Positions 48,267 through 58,869 of a DNA stretch of 64,000 nucleotides are shown here, piece after piece. The first letter of the stretch is position 1, and the number at the start of each line of letters is the position of its first letter. Origin of the DNA: Atriophallophorus winterbourni (Eukaryota; Platyhelminthes; Trematoda; Plagiorchiida; Microphallidae); NCBI GenBank assembly GCA_013407085.1, contig JACCGJ010023536.1, positions 1 through 64,000 of the forward strand. Reading direction: 5' to 3'. The position numbers and the translations under genes are program-made. The notes beneath the pieces were generated by a model, which ran no database searches, was not told where the DNA came from, and saw only the letters and a program-made list of their open reading frames with translations.

Positions 48267-48469
48267 GCCCGCTCCTATTTCTGTTGTACATAAAGGATTT
48301 ACCCTCCCTCATTTCGTCCAAAATGGTCCTGTTCGTGGATGATATGAAAATTTGTACGCTGATTAGTTCTGCAGAGGATTGTGATAAACTGCAAACGGAT
48401 TTGGACAGCGTGTCGAATTAGGCGGCCATGAATGATATGTCATTCAACATACAGAAAAAAATACAGCTG

Positions 48470-49790
48470 AGGCGTTGAAGTTTTTTTTAATTTTCCGACT
48501 CGGCATGAGTAGGGCACAGATCGTTTATGGGAGAGCTAATTGAAATGACTTGTCTTGGGCTTGCGAGTGGTATATTGTCTGCACGATCTAGTTTATTTGT
48601 TTTCGGAGCACTCATTTCGACACCAGTTGGTAGATTGCGATTGTTTTGAGTCCATTTTGCTCAAGTTAAATCATTCATATTGTTAGTCAGGGAGGTGACT
48701 TTAAGCGCTTGGTGTCCATCCCCTTTGTATTGGATGGACTTGGGTATCCTGAACGTATCTATTGCGACAGTTTATTTTACATCGATAGTTTCGGATAAAA
48801 ACTTCCATTGTTGTCGGTCATGTTTTCCTGTTTAATTAGGTGCTAGATTTTCAGCACACTCAGGAACACCAAGCAGTACTAAACTTCTTGCTGATGCCCG
48901 AACGTCGGATTTTGTTTTGCGTTCCCACCATGGAAGATCAGCGAAAATACGGAATTTTGAACCAGAAACACTCCTTAATAAGTATAAGCGTAATAGTATG
49001 CTTTCTAGGTCGTTTTCGTTCCCCAATGTAACATTGAGTAATCTAGGATCACTCTGATGGGGTGATTTCCGGTATCGACTTAAAAGAATTATAGCTGAGG
49101 GTTTTATGGGAACAAGGTTCATTATGTCACATAGTCTGCTGCATTCGGCTAAATCGTGCTTTATCCTGTCGTCGAACAGTGCATCATTTGTTTCAGGAAC
49201 GGTAGTGCAAATTAAGCTGAGACTATGTCTTCTTCATAGGACCACCAGCAGGCTGCACCGGTGATGGTCGATGAGGTGTCTCACTGTTGACTGTATTCAT
49301 TTTAATCTTTAAATTCACAGCAGATGCTCTCTTACGCGACTTATTAACGAAATCATCTCTATTGCTCCTTTGTTGTCGCATTGAATCACCACTAATCATC
49401 AAAGATGCACCACTAACCAAAGTTGACTTTTGTGGTGTTTTATCGGCGTTTTCTTTATCGCTGATTTCGGCTACAGGCAATGATGCATGCAAAACCTGTT
49501 CATTCGCGATTAGCAATTTCAACAAGCTGTAAACTTTGCTCTAGAGCAGACATTCGTTTTTCAATTTCTTATTCAAAATCTTTAGATTTCTCTAAAGCGA
49601 CTGCTGGCATTGCACTACAAACGGTGTCTTTAGTGTTGTGTCGAACGCCTTCATTGGATTGTCTACAGTTAATACAAACATAACAGAGAGATGGATGTTT
49701 CTCGTCGTTCACATGCCGCACAGTCATCAGTCAAATTATTATCACATGACGCGTGTTGGCGGAACCCGCAATAACACATTTAACTGAAAC
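48470..49790 (-). mobile_element. CR1 ORF1 fragment (CR1-8)
   Basis: Minus strand from 49790: CYCGFRQHASCDNNLTDD (finger), CYVCINCRQSNEGVRH, ERMSALEQSL-type helix (KRMSALEQSLQLVEIANREQ), a 100-codon frame (49525-49223) with SRKRASAVNLKIKMN, then 49122-48832 with QSDPRLLNVTLGNENDLESI, IFADLPWWERKTKSD, SLVLLGVPE, and DTFRIPKS near 48740. This is a nearly complete ORF1 with stops between blocks and no ORF2 beside it. It is a different, older subfamily from the CR1-7 that surrounds it. Confidence 0.75.
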
Positions 49791-50978
49791 GCTATCACTA
49801 TAGGTGATTATGAGCTATTCCTTTTGCATGAACGAATATTTAATACATTTTGGTATTTGTTAAGCTATTAGCTTTACGTTCCTATGAATTAAAGTATTTG
49901 TATTTTAAATCTATACTACGCTGTTAAAAGTTTTCCCATTAAGACATCCTAATCCCAAAGGATTTCAGCGAGAAATGCATTTTAAAATATCAATTTTTCC
50001 ACGTTTACATGCGTGTTTGAAATTATTCTATGGAATATTTAAATTTTGCTATAACAATCTTTTAAAGGTAAAAGACTTGAGATAAATCTTAATTTTGGTA
50101 CATACAATAAACATTCACGGCAAAAATTCAGACCAAACTGACAACAGTTTCACCAACTGCATAAACTGCCCTCAAATCAAAGTACATAAGACGAATCATA
50201 TGGACCACGATATATTTGGACTATAATATAATATACCTCCAACCTTGGCTTGCATACTTTGATTTTCATATTTCCATTTCTATAATTAATAGTCGAGGTT
50301 AACTCATGAAATATGAAAACATTGCCAATTTGAAAATAAATTTGTTAATAATTTGGATTAGATGTGTAAATGAAGCCCATAAGCATGCACTAATCAACTG
50401 AAAACTGTAAAATTCAGTGGCGATTTTTCAACACCGAATTATGAACTACTTTGTGTGCTTACTAATTAATCATTTTCTTTTTTATCGTGATGTGGCGAAT
50501 ATAAATGGAATTGCAATACAATATTACAAACAACGTACTGACAATATCAAAGTAGCACAAAAAATAAAGCGTCAGTTTTAGAACTATTATTTTAGTTTTT
50601 CCTGTAAAATCAATTTGTAATAACTTGAATCCCTGTACAGCTTCACTTGATTTAATGATGAATTACATTAATTTGATGGAACACGGATTTATGTTATGTC
50701 TTCATTTTGAAAAATAATAAAATATTGGCCAGAATAGCTAGAGATCAGTATTAAAATTTAAATAATCAAATCAAATAAACGTTTTTCTGTGTATCGAATA
50801 AAAGCGATTATTTAGAGTGATAAGTAATTATATATATGACTGATAAGACGATAACAACAACTAAAATTTTTAGCATTATTTGCATACCCGATATTAATTC
50901 TGTTAAGTGATAAAAAGATTGGCTGTTTCACGATAATAACACTCATGAGGTATTGCAATTGTTACCAAAGGAAATTAA

Positions 50979-51015
<37 letters not shown>

Positions 51016-51614
51016 CACCTGCGGTAACTTTGTTTACCGAATCATTGATGTCCTCGCTACTCCAAGTTCAATTACAAACAACTGACATATAATAATAATA
51101 TTCATAATATGATTACTTCAAACGATGAACTAAGAACTAAGATTGTTTTATGGTAGAAAATGTAGTAAGGTTAGCAATAACCACAGGATGACAGGTATAT
51201 GTAGTAAAATTGCAAATTCTCCCAAAAATCAATAAGGACATTCACATACCGCATGGTTTGACATATAATAATCTAGTTTAGAAGCGAAAACCGCAACAGA
51301 TTCCGAGCGTGTGTTTTCTTCAGGCAAAAAGTTCCGACTGGAACAAATTCTTACCGAGGAACAACTACGACGAATATCCAATCTAGAATGCGGAATGCTG
51401 AGAGCCTTTAAATGTTTTCATGTTAGGGTAAGACTATTTGGCTTTAGCAAGTGTTAAAGGGAATGAATGAATGCCAACAGGAATTAACTCCGTAGACGTC
51501 TTTGGGTACAATCATATATATTTTTTATCGTTCGCTCTTTGAGAGTCACATTTATTTAGCAGGACACCAAATTTGTCGCACGATGATAAGTCCTGTCAAG
51601 TCGTTTGATATACT
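49791..51614. other. AT-rich inserted DNA with TA microsatellite
   Basis: No coding similarity. An uninterrupted TA run lies at about 50982-51012. Confidence 0.6.
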
Positions 51615-52351
51615 TCGAATTAGGCGGCCATGAATGATATGTCATTCAACATACAGAAATGTAAGATGCTCCATCTTGGCAAGAATGTTCCTTGGACATA
51701 TCGGTTGGGAACTGAAAACATAGCATGGAGCTCGTTAGAAAAAAAGATCTTGGACTATGGATTAGCGGTAACCTGAAGAGCACAGTGCACTGCCAGAATA
51801 TATATCGACGGGCCAACAGATTGTTATGTATCGTTCGAAGAATATTTGGAAGATTCTCCCTGGTAACGTTACCAAGTATAATGAATGTCTACCTTCGCCC
51901 TACGATGGAGTATGCGGTCGAGGTCTGGGCTCCTTAACTGCGAAAAGATATTGCTCTCTTCGATAAAATCTATCATAGAGCAACAACGTTAGTGATGGGT
52001 CTTCGCAATGTTCCGTATACCGAAAGACTGCGACGTCTGGGTCTATGTGACTTTACACAAAGGAGGATACGACGCGATATTATTCTGACCTATGAAATTG
52101 TGTCTACTGAAGGATATCCACTAAAACACTTGCTTGATGCATGTGATGAAAAAGTAACACGCGGACATACATTATCCCTTTACGTCCCAAGTTCCTGTAT
52201 TGATTGTCGGCACCATTTTTTCGCCATACGTGCTATATTTCTTTGGAATTCCCTACCCCAACTTGTGGTGGACTCTCCTTGCCTGGTGGCGTTTAAAGTG
52301 AAATTGGACTTACATATGCAAAAGAATAACATTCGTGAGCCTTACATTTGA
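51615..52351 (+). pseudogene. CR1-7 ORF2 C-terminal region
   Basis: ORF2 resumes after the insertion: MNDMSFNIQKCKMLHLGKN, then KKDLGLWISGNLKSTVHCQN, YRRANRLLCIVRRIFGRFSL, PSIMNVYLRPTMEYAVEVWA, a stop at 51935, then LRNVPYTERLRRLGLCDFTQ, RRIRRDIILTYEIVSTEGYP and FLWNSLPQLV, ending KNNIREPYI with a stop at 52349-52351. The same end is found in CR1-9 at 55394. Confidence 0.85.
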
Positions 52352-52451
52352 TATTCTCTATTGCTTTTATACTATTGCATTTTTCATGTTTTATTAATAC
52401 CGTAACCCTATGGTGTTGTAAAGTAATAACTTTTTTAACCATAAATCTTTG

Positions 52452-52478
52452 AATTTGAATTTAAATTTGAATTTGGAA
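52452..52478 (+). repeat. 3' terminal heptamer repeat of CR1-7
   Basis: TTGAATTTGAATTTAAATTT-type units, degenerate relatives of the TTGAATC tail of CR1-1 and CR1-9. Confidence 0.8.
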
Positions 52479-52479
52479 C

Positions 52480-52620
52480 TCTTTGTCCTAATATATCATT
52501 TGTGCATCAAGGCTGAACTTGTTCAAGGCTGAACTTGGCAAGTATATTTTGACTAAATCCAACCTCGCACGTGATTACACGTGCTGACGTTCCATATTGA
52601 TAAAACATTTGTGTTGTTTT
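52480..52620 (+). mobile_element. older CR1 C-terminal end, target of the CR1-7 insertion
   Basis: Directly after the CR1-7 tail, CTAATATATCATTTGTGCAT and TGACGTTCCATATTGA match 42855-42975 (CATATCGTTTGTGCATA ... CACGTTCCATATTGAC), which is the C-terminal end of CR1-5. CR1-7 therefore landed in another CR1 copy of that type; its upstream part was not found before 44905. Confidence 0.55.
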
Positions 52621-54576
52621 TATGCAGTCCCTATATATTTAGTCTGTGGTTACTGTAATTTATTTGCTATTTGGACCACTGAAACTTTGAATTACTTTGC
52701 ATTGAATTACATGCTATGCATTTCGTTAACTTCGAACCATATGTATTGCTTGTATTTGCGATTGACAGCAAGACCAAAGGTAACCATAGTAACCATAGTA
52801 ATATAAAAATGCTGTCGATGTTGAAATTAACGGAATGCCTAAACATGAGCGTTCTCTTTCAAAGAATGTAATTCTCTTATTCTTTACTATTTTTTTAAAT
52901 AGCAGCCGAAAATAATTAAAAAATTCGTAGAAACTTTTGGATTGTTTAATTTGAAAACTGGATGATGTATGGATGGTTATACAAATATTTCCGGAAATAA
53001 ATCACTGTATAATATCATGAATATTTTGATTGAAAATAGTTCCTTTGCGCAAACAGAGAAATGTAACTTGATTTTGAAAAGACACACAGTTACACCAGTC
53101 AACCAACAATGAAAACATGATTCGATCTAAAATGCTTTGAAACATAGAAATCATAGTGGTGCTGCCTTGAAGTCACTGTTAGTTTGTGTTCCAACTGCTT
53201 AAGCACAGGGTAAATTCCAGTCATTCAGTCTAGACACTTATAAAAGTTATTCGTTTAGTTTTTTAGTTACAGACTGGGATATCGCAAGTAGAACAAGCGG
53301 AGCAGGTGTGACTCTTTTATTCAACCGGAAGAATGTCTCGATTTGAACTGGTAGGTTAATTAAAGTATATTTGTCTAGACATCAGTAGACGCGAAATGAG
53401 TATAAACTGACTGGGGTCATTCAGCCACGTATAAATCTGGAAAATAGGCACACTGACACAACACATCACAACCGGTTTCTGTCTGTTGATTTTCAAAATA
53501 TGGAGACAGTAAGAATATTTTTACTGCTTTTTATTAAGTTTTGAATTATAAATGAAACTGTTGACGTTATATTCAGTTCAGGAGCAACATTCAAAAGCTG
53601 AATTTGTTATCTCATTGCGGTGTATGCCAGTGGCTTGCTGATTACCGGTAATAATTAGATTTATATCCAAGAGTCGTGATGCAAATGAGGTGTTCAACAT
53701 ATTAGCCCTATTAACTTCGAGTTCAATGTATGACCCTTACCTATCCATTATTAATGCTCGATATTCATAATCTTATTATTACCAAATAGCAATACTCCAG
53801 TTTGGTTGCGTGTAGTTTGATCTGTTATCGAAATTCTGCATGCGAATTTACAGCTGATACAAATTACGAAAAATTACAATTTTGTTGTAATGAAGAGGTT
53901 TTTAACCGAAAACGATGATTTGGTAGAGATGTTGATTATGTATTGTATATTGTTCTCAGGAATACAACCGATTAATCTCCGTAGAAAAACCTTGCGGCAA
54001 TAAGGTCGATCGAAGTTAAATAAAGAACATCGTAATCTAGGTTGAAAAATTGCTTCTAAGAATCACGAATTTGGTTAACTTGAAATACAAATTCGTTTTT
54101 CGCAAAAACATCATTAAAGCTTAACGTTGTTCGGCTGAGATCTTATTTCGAAATATAATAATAGAAGAGAATCGCAGATGGATAATCGATATCAAAGAAA
54201 TTAAACTATTATTTATGAAATCAATTTAATTAATAATTTAATTGCAACGTTTTGAGAGTAAAATCCCGGGTTTATATGTTTTACTATTGTAAGGGATTCT
54301 TATAAGCGAATAAAAAGCACAATACGCATCCGTTATATGATGCACATCAAAATATCCAACGTTATGGTATGACCATACTTACCATCGATTTGATGTTGTA
54401 GTGATTCTTTCAATGCTGTCCGATTAAAAATATTGTTTTCAGAATGAAGCAAGATTAAACTTTATTTTAGTGAACCTAGACTGATAAACGTATTCACCAG
54501 ACATTCAAAAAGCCGATGTTTTATATGTAGCGGACTATGGGGTGACACGTTGTGGAGCTACTCGACGTTTAGTTAT
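52621..54576. other. AT-rich stretch, no gene recognised
   Basis: A partial R1 lies at about 53468-53515 (CACAACCGGTTTCTGTC, ATGGAGACAGTAAGA). Nothing else is recognised. Confidence 0.45.
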
Positions 54577-54731
54577 TGTAGAAAAGTCAAGATCAGAGCG
54601 ACACATGTGTATTCACTACACGTCAACAAACATGTGAATCATTTATAGGAATTAGAATGCAGTGATAAATACACTGACAGCTACTGCGTTCTGATTGGAC
54701 AATGAGTATTCATGCTGACAGCCACTCCACT
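54577..54731 (-). repeat. TRIM-A 3' LTR
   Basis: Inverted LTR beginning (plus strand) TGTAGAAAAGTCAAGATCAG and ending GCCACTCCACT, the last base mutated from A. A polypurine tract precedes it on the minus strand (TTCCTTCCGTTTTT at 54732-54745 on the plus strand). Confidence 0.85.
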
Positions 54732-55207
54732 TCCTTCCGTTTTTCAAATGAACTTACGTACTGTGCAGTTGCGCAAATTTATTTCGTTTGGAGGCTCTAG
54801 ATCTCTTTCATGTTTGATCGGCTCATCGGCATCTTGGACGCGACAATTAAACTTATATCGTTCAAATGTATCGCTCACTTGACCGGGGCAATATTCTACA
54901 GGCTTCGCGAAGATTGTTTCCCAGTCGTCTGCGTCTTCGTTCTCATCAAAGGTGAAACACTAAATGAACTTCTTAGCCTGTTCACCAAGTGCATTCCTCA
55001 GCGTCACCATTTGATACACTTTATCGGTATTTGTCAGTTTCGCCAATGTCCGAAACTCGCTAAACTGTTCCTTCCACAGTTTCCATCTCTCTGCCAATCC
55101 TTCATCAACTTCAATTGTGAGTGTTGCCCGTGGTCGAACATTAAAGCCGCTAAAACGGTCGTTGTCCGTTCTATCCGACGTTTTCTCGTCGATCACCCTC
55201 GTCAGAG
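54732..55207 (-). pseudogene. TRIM-A gag remnant
   Basis: Minus strand: a 78-codon frame (55196-54960) MIDEKTSDRTDNDRFSGFNV, RATLTIEV, ERWKLWKEQFSEFRTLAKLT, YQMVTLRNALGEQAKKFI, ending at a stop, then shifted remnants to 54740. This is the N-terminal half of a Gypsy-type gag capsid region. It has one copy of the WKLWKxQF block, whereas TRIM-B has two. The primer-binding region just inside the LTR reads CTCTGACGAGGG against TGGTGACGAGGG in TRIM-B. Confidence 0.75.
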
Positions 55208-55283
55208 TGTAGAAAAGTCAAGATCAGAGCGACACATGTGTATTCACTACACGTCAACAAACATGTGAATCATTCATAGGAAT
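55208..55283 (-). repeat. TRIM-A 5' LTR, inner half
   Basis: Second inverted LTR start, TGTAGAAAAGTCAAGATCAG, cut after CATAGGAAT where the CR1-9 tail begins. Confidence 0.85.
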
Positions 55284-55835
55284 CAAGATTCAAGATTCAA
55301 GATTCAAGGATTTATGGTTAAAAAAGTCAATACTTAACAACACCAGAGGATTACGGTATGAATAAAACAATAGTATAAAAGCAAATGAGCATATCAAATG
55401 TAAGGCTCACGAATGATGTTCGTTTGCCTGTGCCAGTCCAATTTCACTATAAAAATAGCCAAGCACGGAGAGTCCACCACAAGCAAGTGTTTTAGTGGAT
55501 GTCCTTCGGTAGACACAATTATATAGGTCAGAATAATATCGCGTCGTATCCTCCTTTGGGTAAAGTCACATAGACCCAGACGTCGCAGTCTTTCGATATA
55601 CGGAACATTGCAAAGACTCATCACTAACTTTGTTGCTCTATGATAGATTTTATCGAAGAGAGCAATATCTTCTCGCAGCCAAGGAGCCCAGACTTCAACT
55701 GCATACTCCATCGTAGAGCGAAGTTAGACATTCATTATCCTTGGTAACGTTACCAGGGAGAATCTTCCAAATATTCTTCGAACGATACCTAACAATCTGT
55801 TGGCCCGTCGATATATATTCTGGCAGTGCACTGTG
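55284..55835 (-). pseudogene. CR1-9 ORF2 C-terminal end and 3' UTR
   Basis: Left of TRIM-B the minus strand continues YRRANRLL-like sequence, then MEYAVEVWAPWLREDIALFD, KIYHRATKLVMSLCNVPYIE, RLRRLGLCDFTQRRIRRDII and LTYIIVSTEGHPLKHLL, ending NIIREPYI at 55394. About 29 codons near the end (between HPLKHLL and VVDSPCL) are absent relative to CR1-7. Confidence 0.8.
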
Positions 55836-55989
55836 TGTGGAGTGGCTGTCAGTATGAATACTCATTGTCCAATCAGAATGCAGTAGCTGTCAGTGTGTCT
55901 ATCTCTGTATTGTAATTCCCATGATGATCCATATGTTTGTTGACGTGTAGTAAATACACATGTGTCGCTCTGATCTTGACTTCTCTACA
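55836..55989 (+). repeat. TRIM-B 5' LTR
   Basis: 154 bp from TGTGGAGTGGCTGTCAG to TTGACTTCTCTACA. The ATG of the gag frame uses the last LTR base. A TATA or poly(A) signal is not obvious. Confidence 0.9.
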
Positions 55990-56672
55990 TGGTGACGAGG
56001 GTAATCGACGAGAAACCGTCGGATAGAACTGACAACGCCCGTTTTAGCAGTTTTAATGTTAGACTACCAGCAACACTCACAATGAAAGGTTATAAAGGAT
56101 TGGCAGAGAAATGGAAACTGTTGAAGGACCAATTTAGCGAAATTCGGACGATGGCGAATCTGACGATTACCGATAAAGCGTATCAAATGGTGACGCTGAG
56201 GAATGCGCTTGGTGAACAGGCGACGAATTTCATTAGGTGTTTCACTTTTGACGAAAACGAAGACGCAGACGACTGGGAAACAATCTTCGCGAAGCTCGAA
56301 GAACATTGCCTCGGGCAAGTAAACGAGAGATGGAAACTGTGGAAGCAACAGTTTAGCGACTTTCGGACGTTGGCGAATCTGACGATTACCGATAAAGCGT
56401 ATCAAATGGTGACGCTGAGAAATGCACTTGGTGAACAGGCGACGAACTTCATACAGTCTTTCACCTTTGATGAGAACGAAGACGCAGACGACTGGGAAAC
56501 AGTTTTCTCGAAGCTCGAAGAATATTGCCCCGTTCAAGGGAAAGATACATTTGAACGATATAAATTAAACTGTCGCGTCCAAGATGCCGATGAGCCGATC
56601 AAACATGAAAGAGATCCAGAGCTGCCAAACGAAATAAATTTGCGCAACCGCATTGTACGTAATTTCATTTGA
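55989..56672 (+). CDS. TRIM-B gag-like protein with internal 73-residue duplication
   Basis: An intact 227-codon frame. After a short N terminus (VIDEKPSDRTDN) it has WKLLKDQFSEIRTMANLTIT, YQMVTLRNALGEQATNFIRC, FDENEDADDWETIFAKLEEH, then the same block again from WKLWKQQFSDFRTLANLTIT to DDWETVFSKLEEYC, then DTFERYKLNCRVQDADEPIK. The WKxWxxxF, LRxAxGExA and YERYxxN-type signatures fit Gypsy/retroviral-like gag capsid N-terminal sequence. The repeat is 219 bp and in frame; the interiors of TRIM-B (695 bp) and TRIM-A (476 bp) differ by exactly 219 bp. No zinc knuckle, protease or pol. The annotated ATG overlaps the LTR end; translation might begin later. Whether it is made is unknown. Confidence 0.82.
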   Translation: MVTRVIDEKPSDRTDNARFSSFNVRLPATLTMKGYKGLAEKWKLLKDQFSEIRTMANLTITDKAYQMVTLRNALGEQATNFIRCFTFDENEDADDWETIFAKLEEHCLGQVNERWKLWKQQFSDFRTLANLTITDKAYQMVTLRNALGEQATNFIQSFTFDENEDADDWETVFSKLEEYCPVQGKDTFERYKLNCRVQDADEPIKHERDPELPNEINLRNRIVRNFI

Positions 56673-56684
56673 AAAACGGAAGGA
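56671..56684 (+). promoter_or_regulatory. polypurine tract of TRIM-B
   Basis: GAAAAACGGAAGGA, almost all purine, directly abuts the 3' LTR. This is the usual plus-strand primer site of LTR retroelements. It is conserved inverted in TRIM-A. Confidence 0.8.
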
Positions 56685-56838
56685 TGTGGAGTGGCTGACA
56701 GTATGAATAATCATTGTCCAATCAGAATTCAGTAGCTGTCAGTGTGTCAATCTCTGTATTGTAATTCCCATGATTATTCATATGTTTGTTGACGTGTAGA
56801 GAATACAGATGAGTCGCACTGATCTTGACTTTTCTACA
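56685..56838 (+). repeat. TRIM-B 3' LTR
   Basis: 154 bp from TGTGGAGTGGCTGACAG to TTGACTTTTCTACA, same length as the 5' LTR, followed by CTGTG and then CR1-9 sequence. Confidence 0.9.
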
Positions 56839-58865
56839 CTGTGCTCTCCGGGTTACCGCTAATCCATAGTCCAAGATCTTTTTTCTAACGAGCTCCATGC
56901 TATGTTTTCAGTTCCCAATCGATATGTCCAAGGAACATTCTTGCCAAGATAGAGCATCTTACATTTCTGTATGTTGAATGACACGTCATTCATTGCCGCC
57001 CAATTTAACACGCTGTCCAAATCCATTTGTAATTTCTCACAATCCTCTGCAGAACTAATCGGCGTCCAAATTTTCATATCATCCGCTAACAGGACCATTT
57101 TAGAAGATATGCGGGGAGGGGGTAAATCATTTATGTACAACAGAACGAGGAGCGGGCCTAGCACAGAACCTCGTGGGACTCCACTGGTGGTTTTGAACGT
57201 TTGGGATAGCGCTCCGTTAACTTTAACTCGGAACTCGTGATCTGACCGATAGTCGCACAGCCATGAGGGAGTGGATCACATATTCCTGAACGCATCAGTT
57301 TTTGAAGAAGCAAATGATGAGTGACTCTGTCAAAAGCTTTCGAAATGTCTAGGTAACAGACATGGATGCAAGAACTTTTATCCATTTCCTTTGTCCAGCC
57401 GTCTAACGTGAGGAGAAGATTTGTGAGACAAGATTGGTGTGACCATAATCCATGCTGAGCTGGCGAAAACAAATTATGCGATTCGAAGTGTGCAACTATT
57501 CTTTCCGAGACTATACGTTCCATGAGCTTAGCAATAACAGGTAAAAGTGTGACGGGACGATTATTTGCAGCGTCAGATCGGCAACCGCATTTGAAGATAG
57601 GTGTTATCACGCCGGACTTCCAATCTTTCGGTAAAACTCCCTTAAGTAACGAATAGTTAAACAGGCTGGAGAGCGGTTCACAAAGCTGACGGTGACCGAA
57701 CCTGAGCACATCCGGTGTGATGCTATCCGCTCCTGGGGATTTTCTTACATTTAGTTTGAGCAAATGACTTGCAACAATCATTGGATTTATCGAAATATCG
57801 CACAATGTTTCGATTCCTGTTTCGATTGAATACTCAAAACGTTCCACTAAATCCTGTTGTACGAACACTTTAGAGTAGTAAAATGCTAGAGCATTTGCGG
57901 TTTCCAACGCTGTTTCAGTGCGTTTTTCACCATTCTGGATGGGAAAAATACCTGGTTTGACTTTCGCTTTCGCGTTAATGATCTTGTTAAGTAACATAGG
58001 GTTGCGTTCCATTTTTGACAGGAGCATCAATCGGTGCGATTCCTTATGCTCTCGAATAAGTGCAGTTACTTTGTTGCGTAATATACGGAAATGTTGCTAA
58101 GAGGTAGAAGTATTGTTGGCTTTGTGCTACACCCACGCTGCTTGCTTTAGTGCTATCTACTTTTTTGTTCTGCTGCGGACAACAAAACGAAGTTTATGGA
58201 CGCACCTTTTCTGAACGATCTGCGAGTTCTCGTCTATCTTCAGTTTCAGAAAACCTACAAGTTCGTTCCATTGCGAGTCAGCGGTTATACTGTCCGTCTG
58301 AAAATGCGGAATCTGCACGAGAGATTTACTTAGGGCCGATTTATCTACCCGTCGAACCACCCTATTCGGAGTCAGCGATTGCTGAGTACTGCAAACATAG
58401 TCGAACACAAGCACTGAATGGTCGCTAAGACCCAGCGGTGCCTGGAATTCGATCACTTCCATAGATTGCTCATACGATGTTAATACCAAATCCAAGACAG
58501 AGAGGCGGTCAGAACCTCTCCTCCGGGTGCATCCGGAAACATGATTGTATAACGGGATTGAATCTAGTACATCTCTAAATCGGTATTCTAGCGTTTGTGG
58601 GAAGTGATCGTCCCTGAGATAAAGGGCGGACAGATTAAAATCACCCATAATAAATGTCGTTGCTTGCTGTGTGCGACTAAAGCGCTGAAGCACTTGGATC
58701 AACATTCGTTGTACGATTCCGTAGATGAAGGGGACCGGTAGACCACACCAATAATGCAAACTTCACCAGACATCAGCGTTAAAGAGCACCAAATTGTATC
58801 ATCGAGCGTGAATTCTGTCTTGTCTATTGGATGGCAATTGAGTCGGTTGTGAAGAAGGTTAGCTT
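56839..58865 (-). pseudogene. CR1-9 ORF2, endonuclease (partial) and reverse transcriptase
   Basis: Minus strand from 58855: HNRLNCHPIDKTEFTLDDTI, then MGDFNLSALYLRDDHFPQ, SVLDLVLTSYEQSMEVIEFQ, LGLSDHSVLVFDYVCS and VVRSRTKK. RT 58030-57158: KSPGADSITPDVLRFGH, LPKDWKSGVITPIFKCGCRS, PAQHGLWSHQSCLTNLLLTL, motif A VCYLDISKAFDRVTHH with the catalytic Asp kept. Next frame: GPLLVLLYINDLPPP, LLADDMKIW (motif C ADD kept), FNIQKCKMLYLGKN. The endonuclease N terminus is lost and frameshifts lie near 58090 and 57165. TRIM-B starts where STVHCQN would follow. Confidence 0.82.
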
Positions 58866-58869
58866 TAAT

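Larger units (their letters stand above)
48413..51659. other. 3.2-kb insertion flanked by a perfect 45-bp direct repeat
   Basis: 48413-48457 and 51615-51659 are identical over 45 bases (both begin TCGAATTAGGCGGCC and end CATACAGAAA). In CR1-9 this sequence occurs once, so it is CR1 sequence duplicated around an insertion of 3,157 bp (48458-51614). The insert holds an older, minus-strand CR1 ORF1 (CR1-8) and about 1.8 kb of AT-rich DNA with a TA microsatellite. No transposon ends or inverted repeats were recognised at the junctions. Confidence 0.8.
44905..52480 (+). mobile_element. CR1 element CR1-7, split by two insertions
   Basis: A full-length-type CR1 on the plus strand: ORF1 (44905-46335), ORF2 (46272-48450, resuming 51615-52351), 3' UTR and heptamer tail (to 52478). 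A 159-bp insertion with 15-bp duplications lies in ORF1 (45033-45191) and a 3.2-kb insertion in ORF2 (48458-51614). CR1-9 at 55284-59829 is a close relative on the other strand: long protein stretches are almost identical. The 3' end is followed by the C-terminal coding end of an older CR1. Confidence 0.88.
55836..56838 (+). mobile_element. miniature LTR retrotransposon TRIM-B, structurally complete
   Basis: A 1,003-bp element with two 154-bp LTRs (TGT ... ACA ends), a primer-binding-like start TGGTGACGAGGG right after the 5' LTR, one gag-like ORF, and a polypurine tract GAAAAACGGAAGGA right before the 3' LTR. CTGTG flanks it on both sides (55831-55835 and 56839-56843); CR1-7 has the uninterrupted site at about 51780. 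It is in the opposite orientation to TRIM-A. The two LTRs differ at about a dozen of 154 positions by hand count, so the insertion is not recent. No protease, RT or integrase. Confidence 0.92.

Noticed and set aside
56064..56537. 157-codon minus-strand frame across TRIM-B
   Set aside because: It is the reverse of the duplicated gag block and repeats because the sense strand repeats; the sense frame has the gag signatures.
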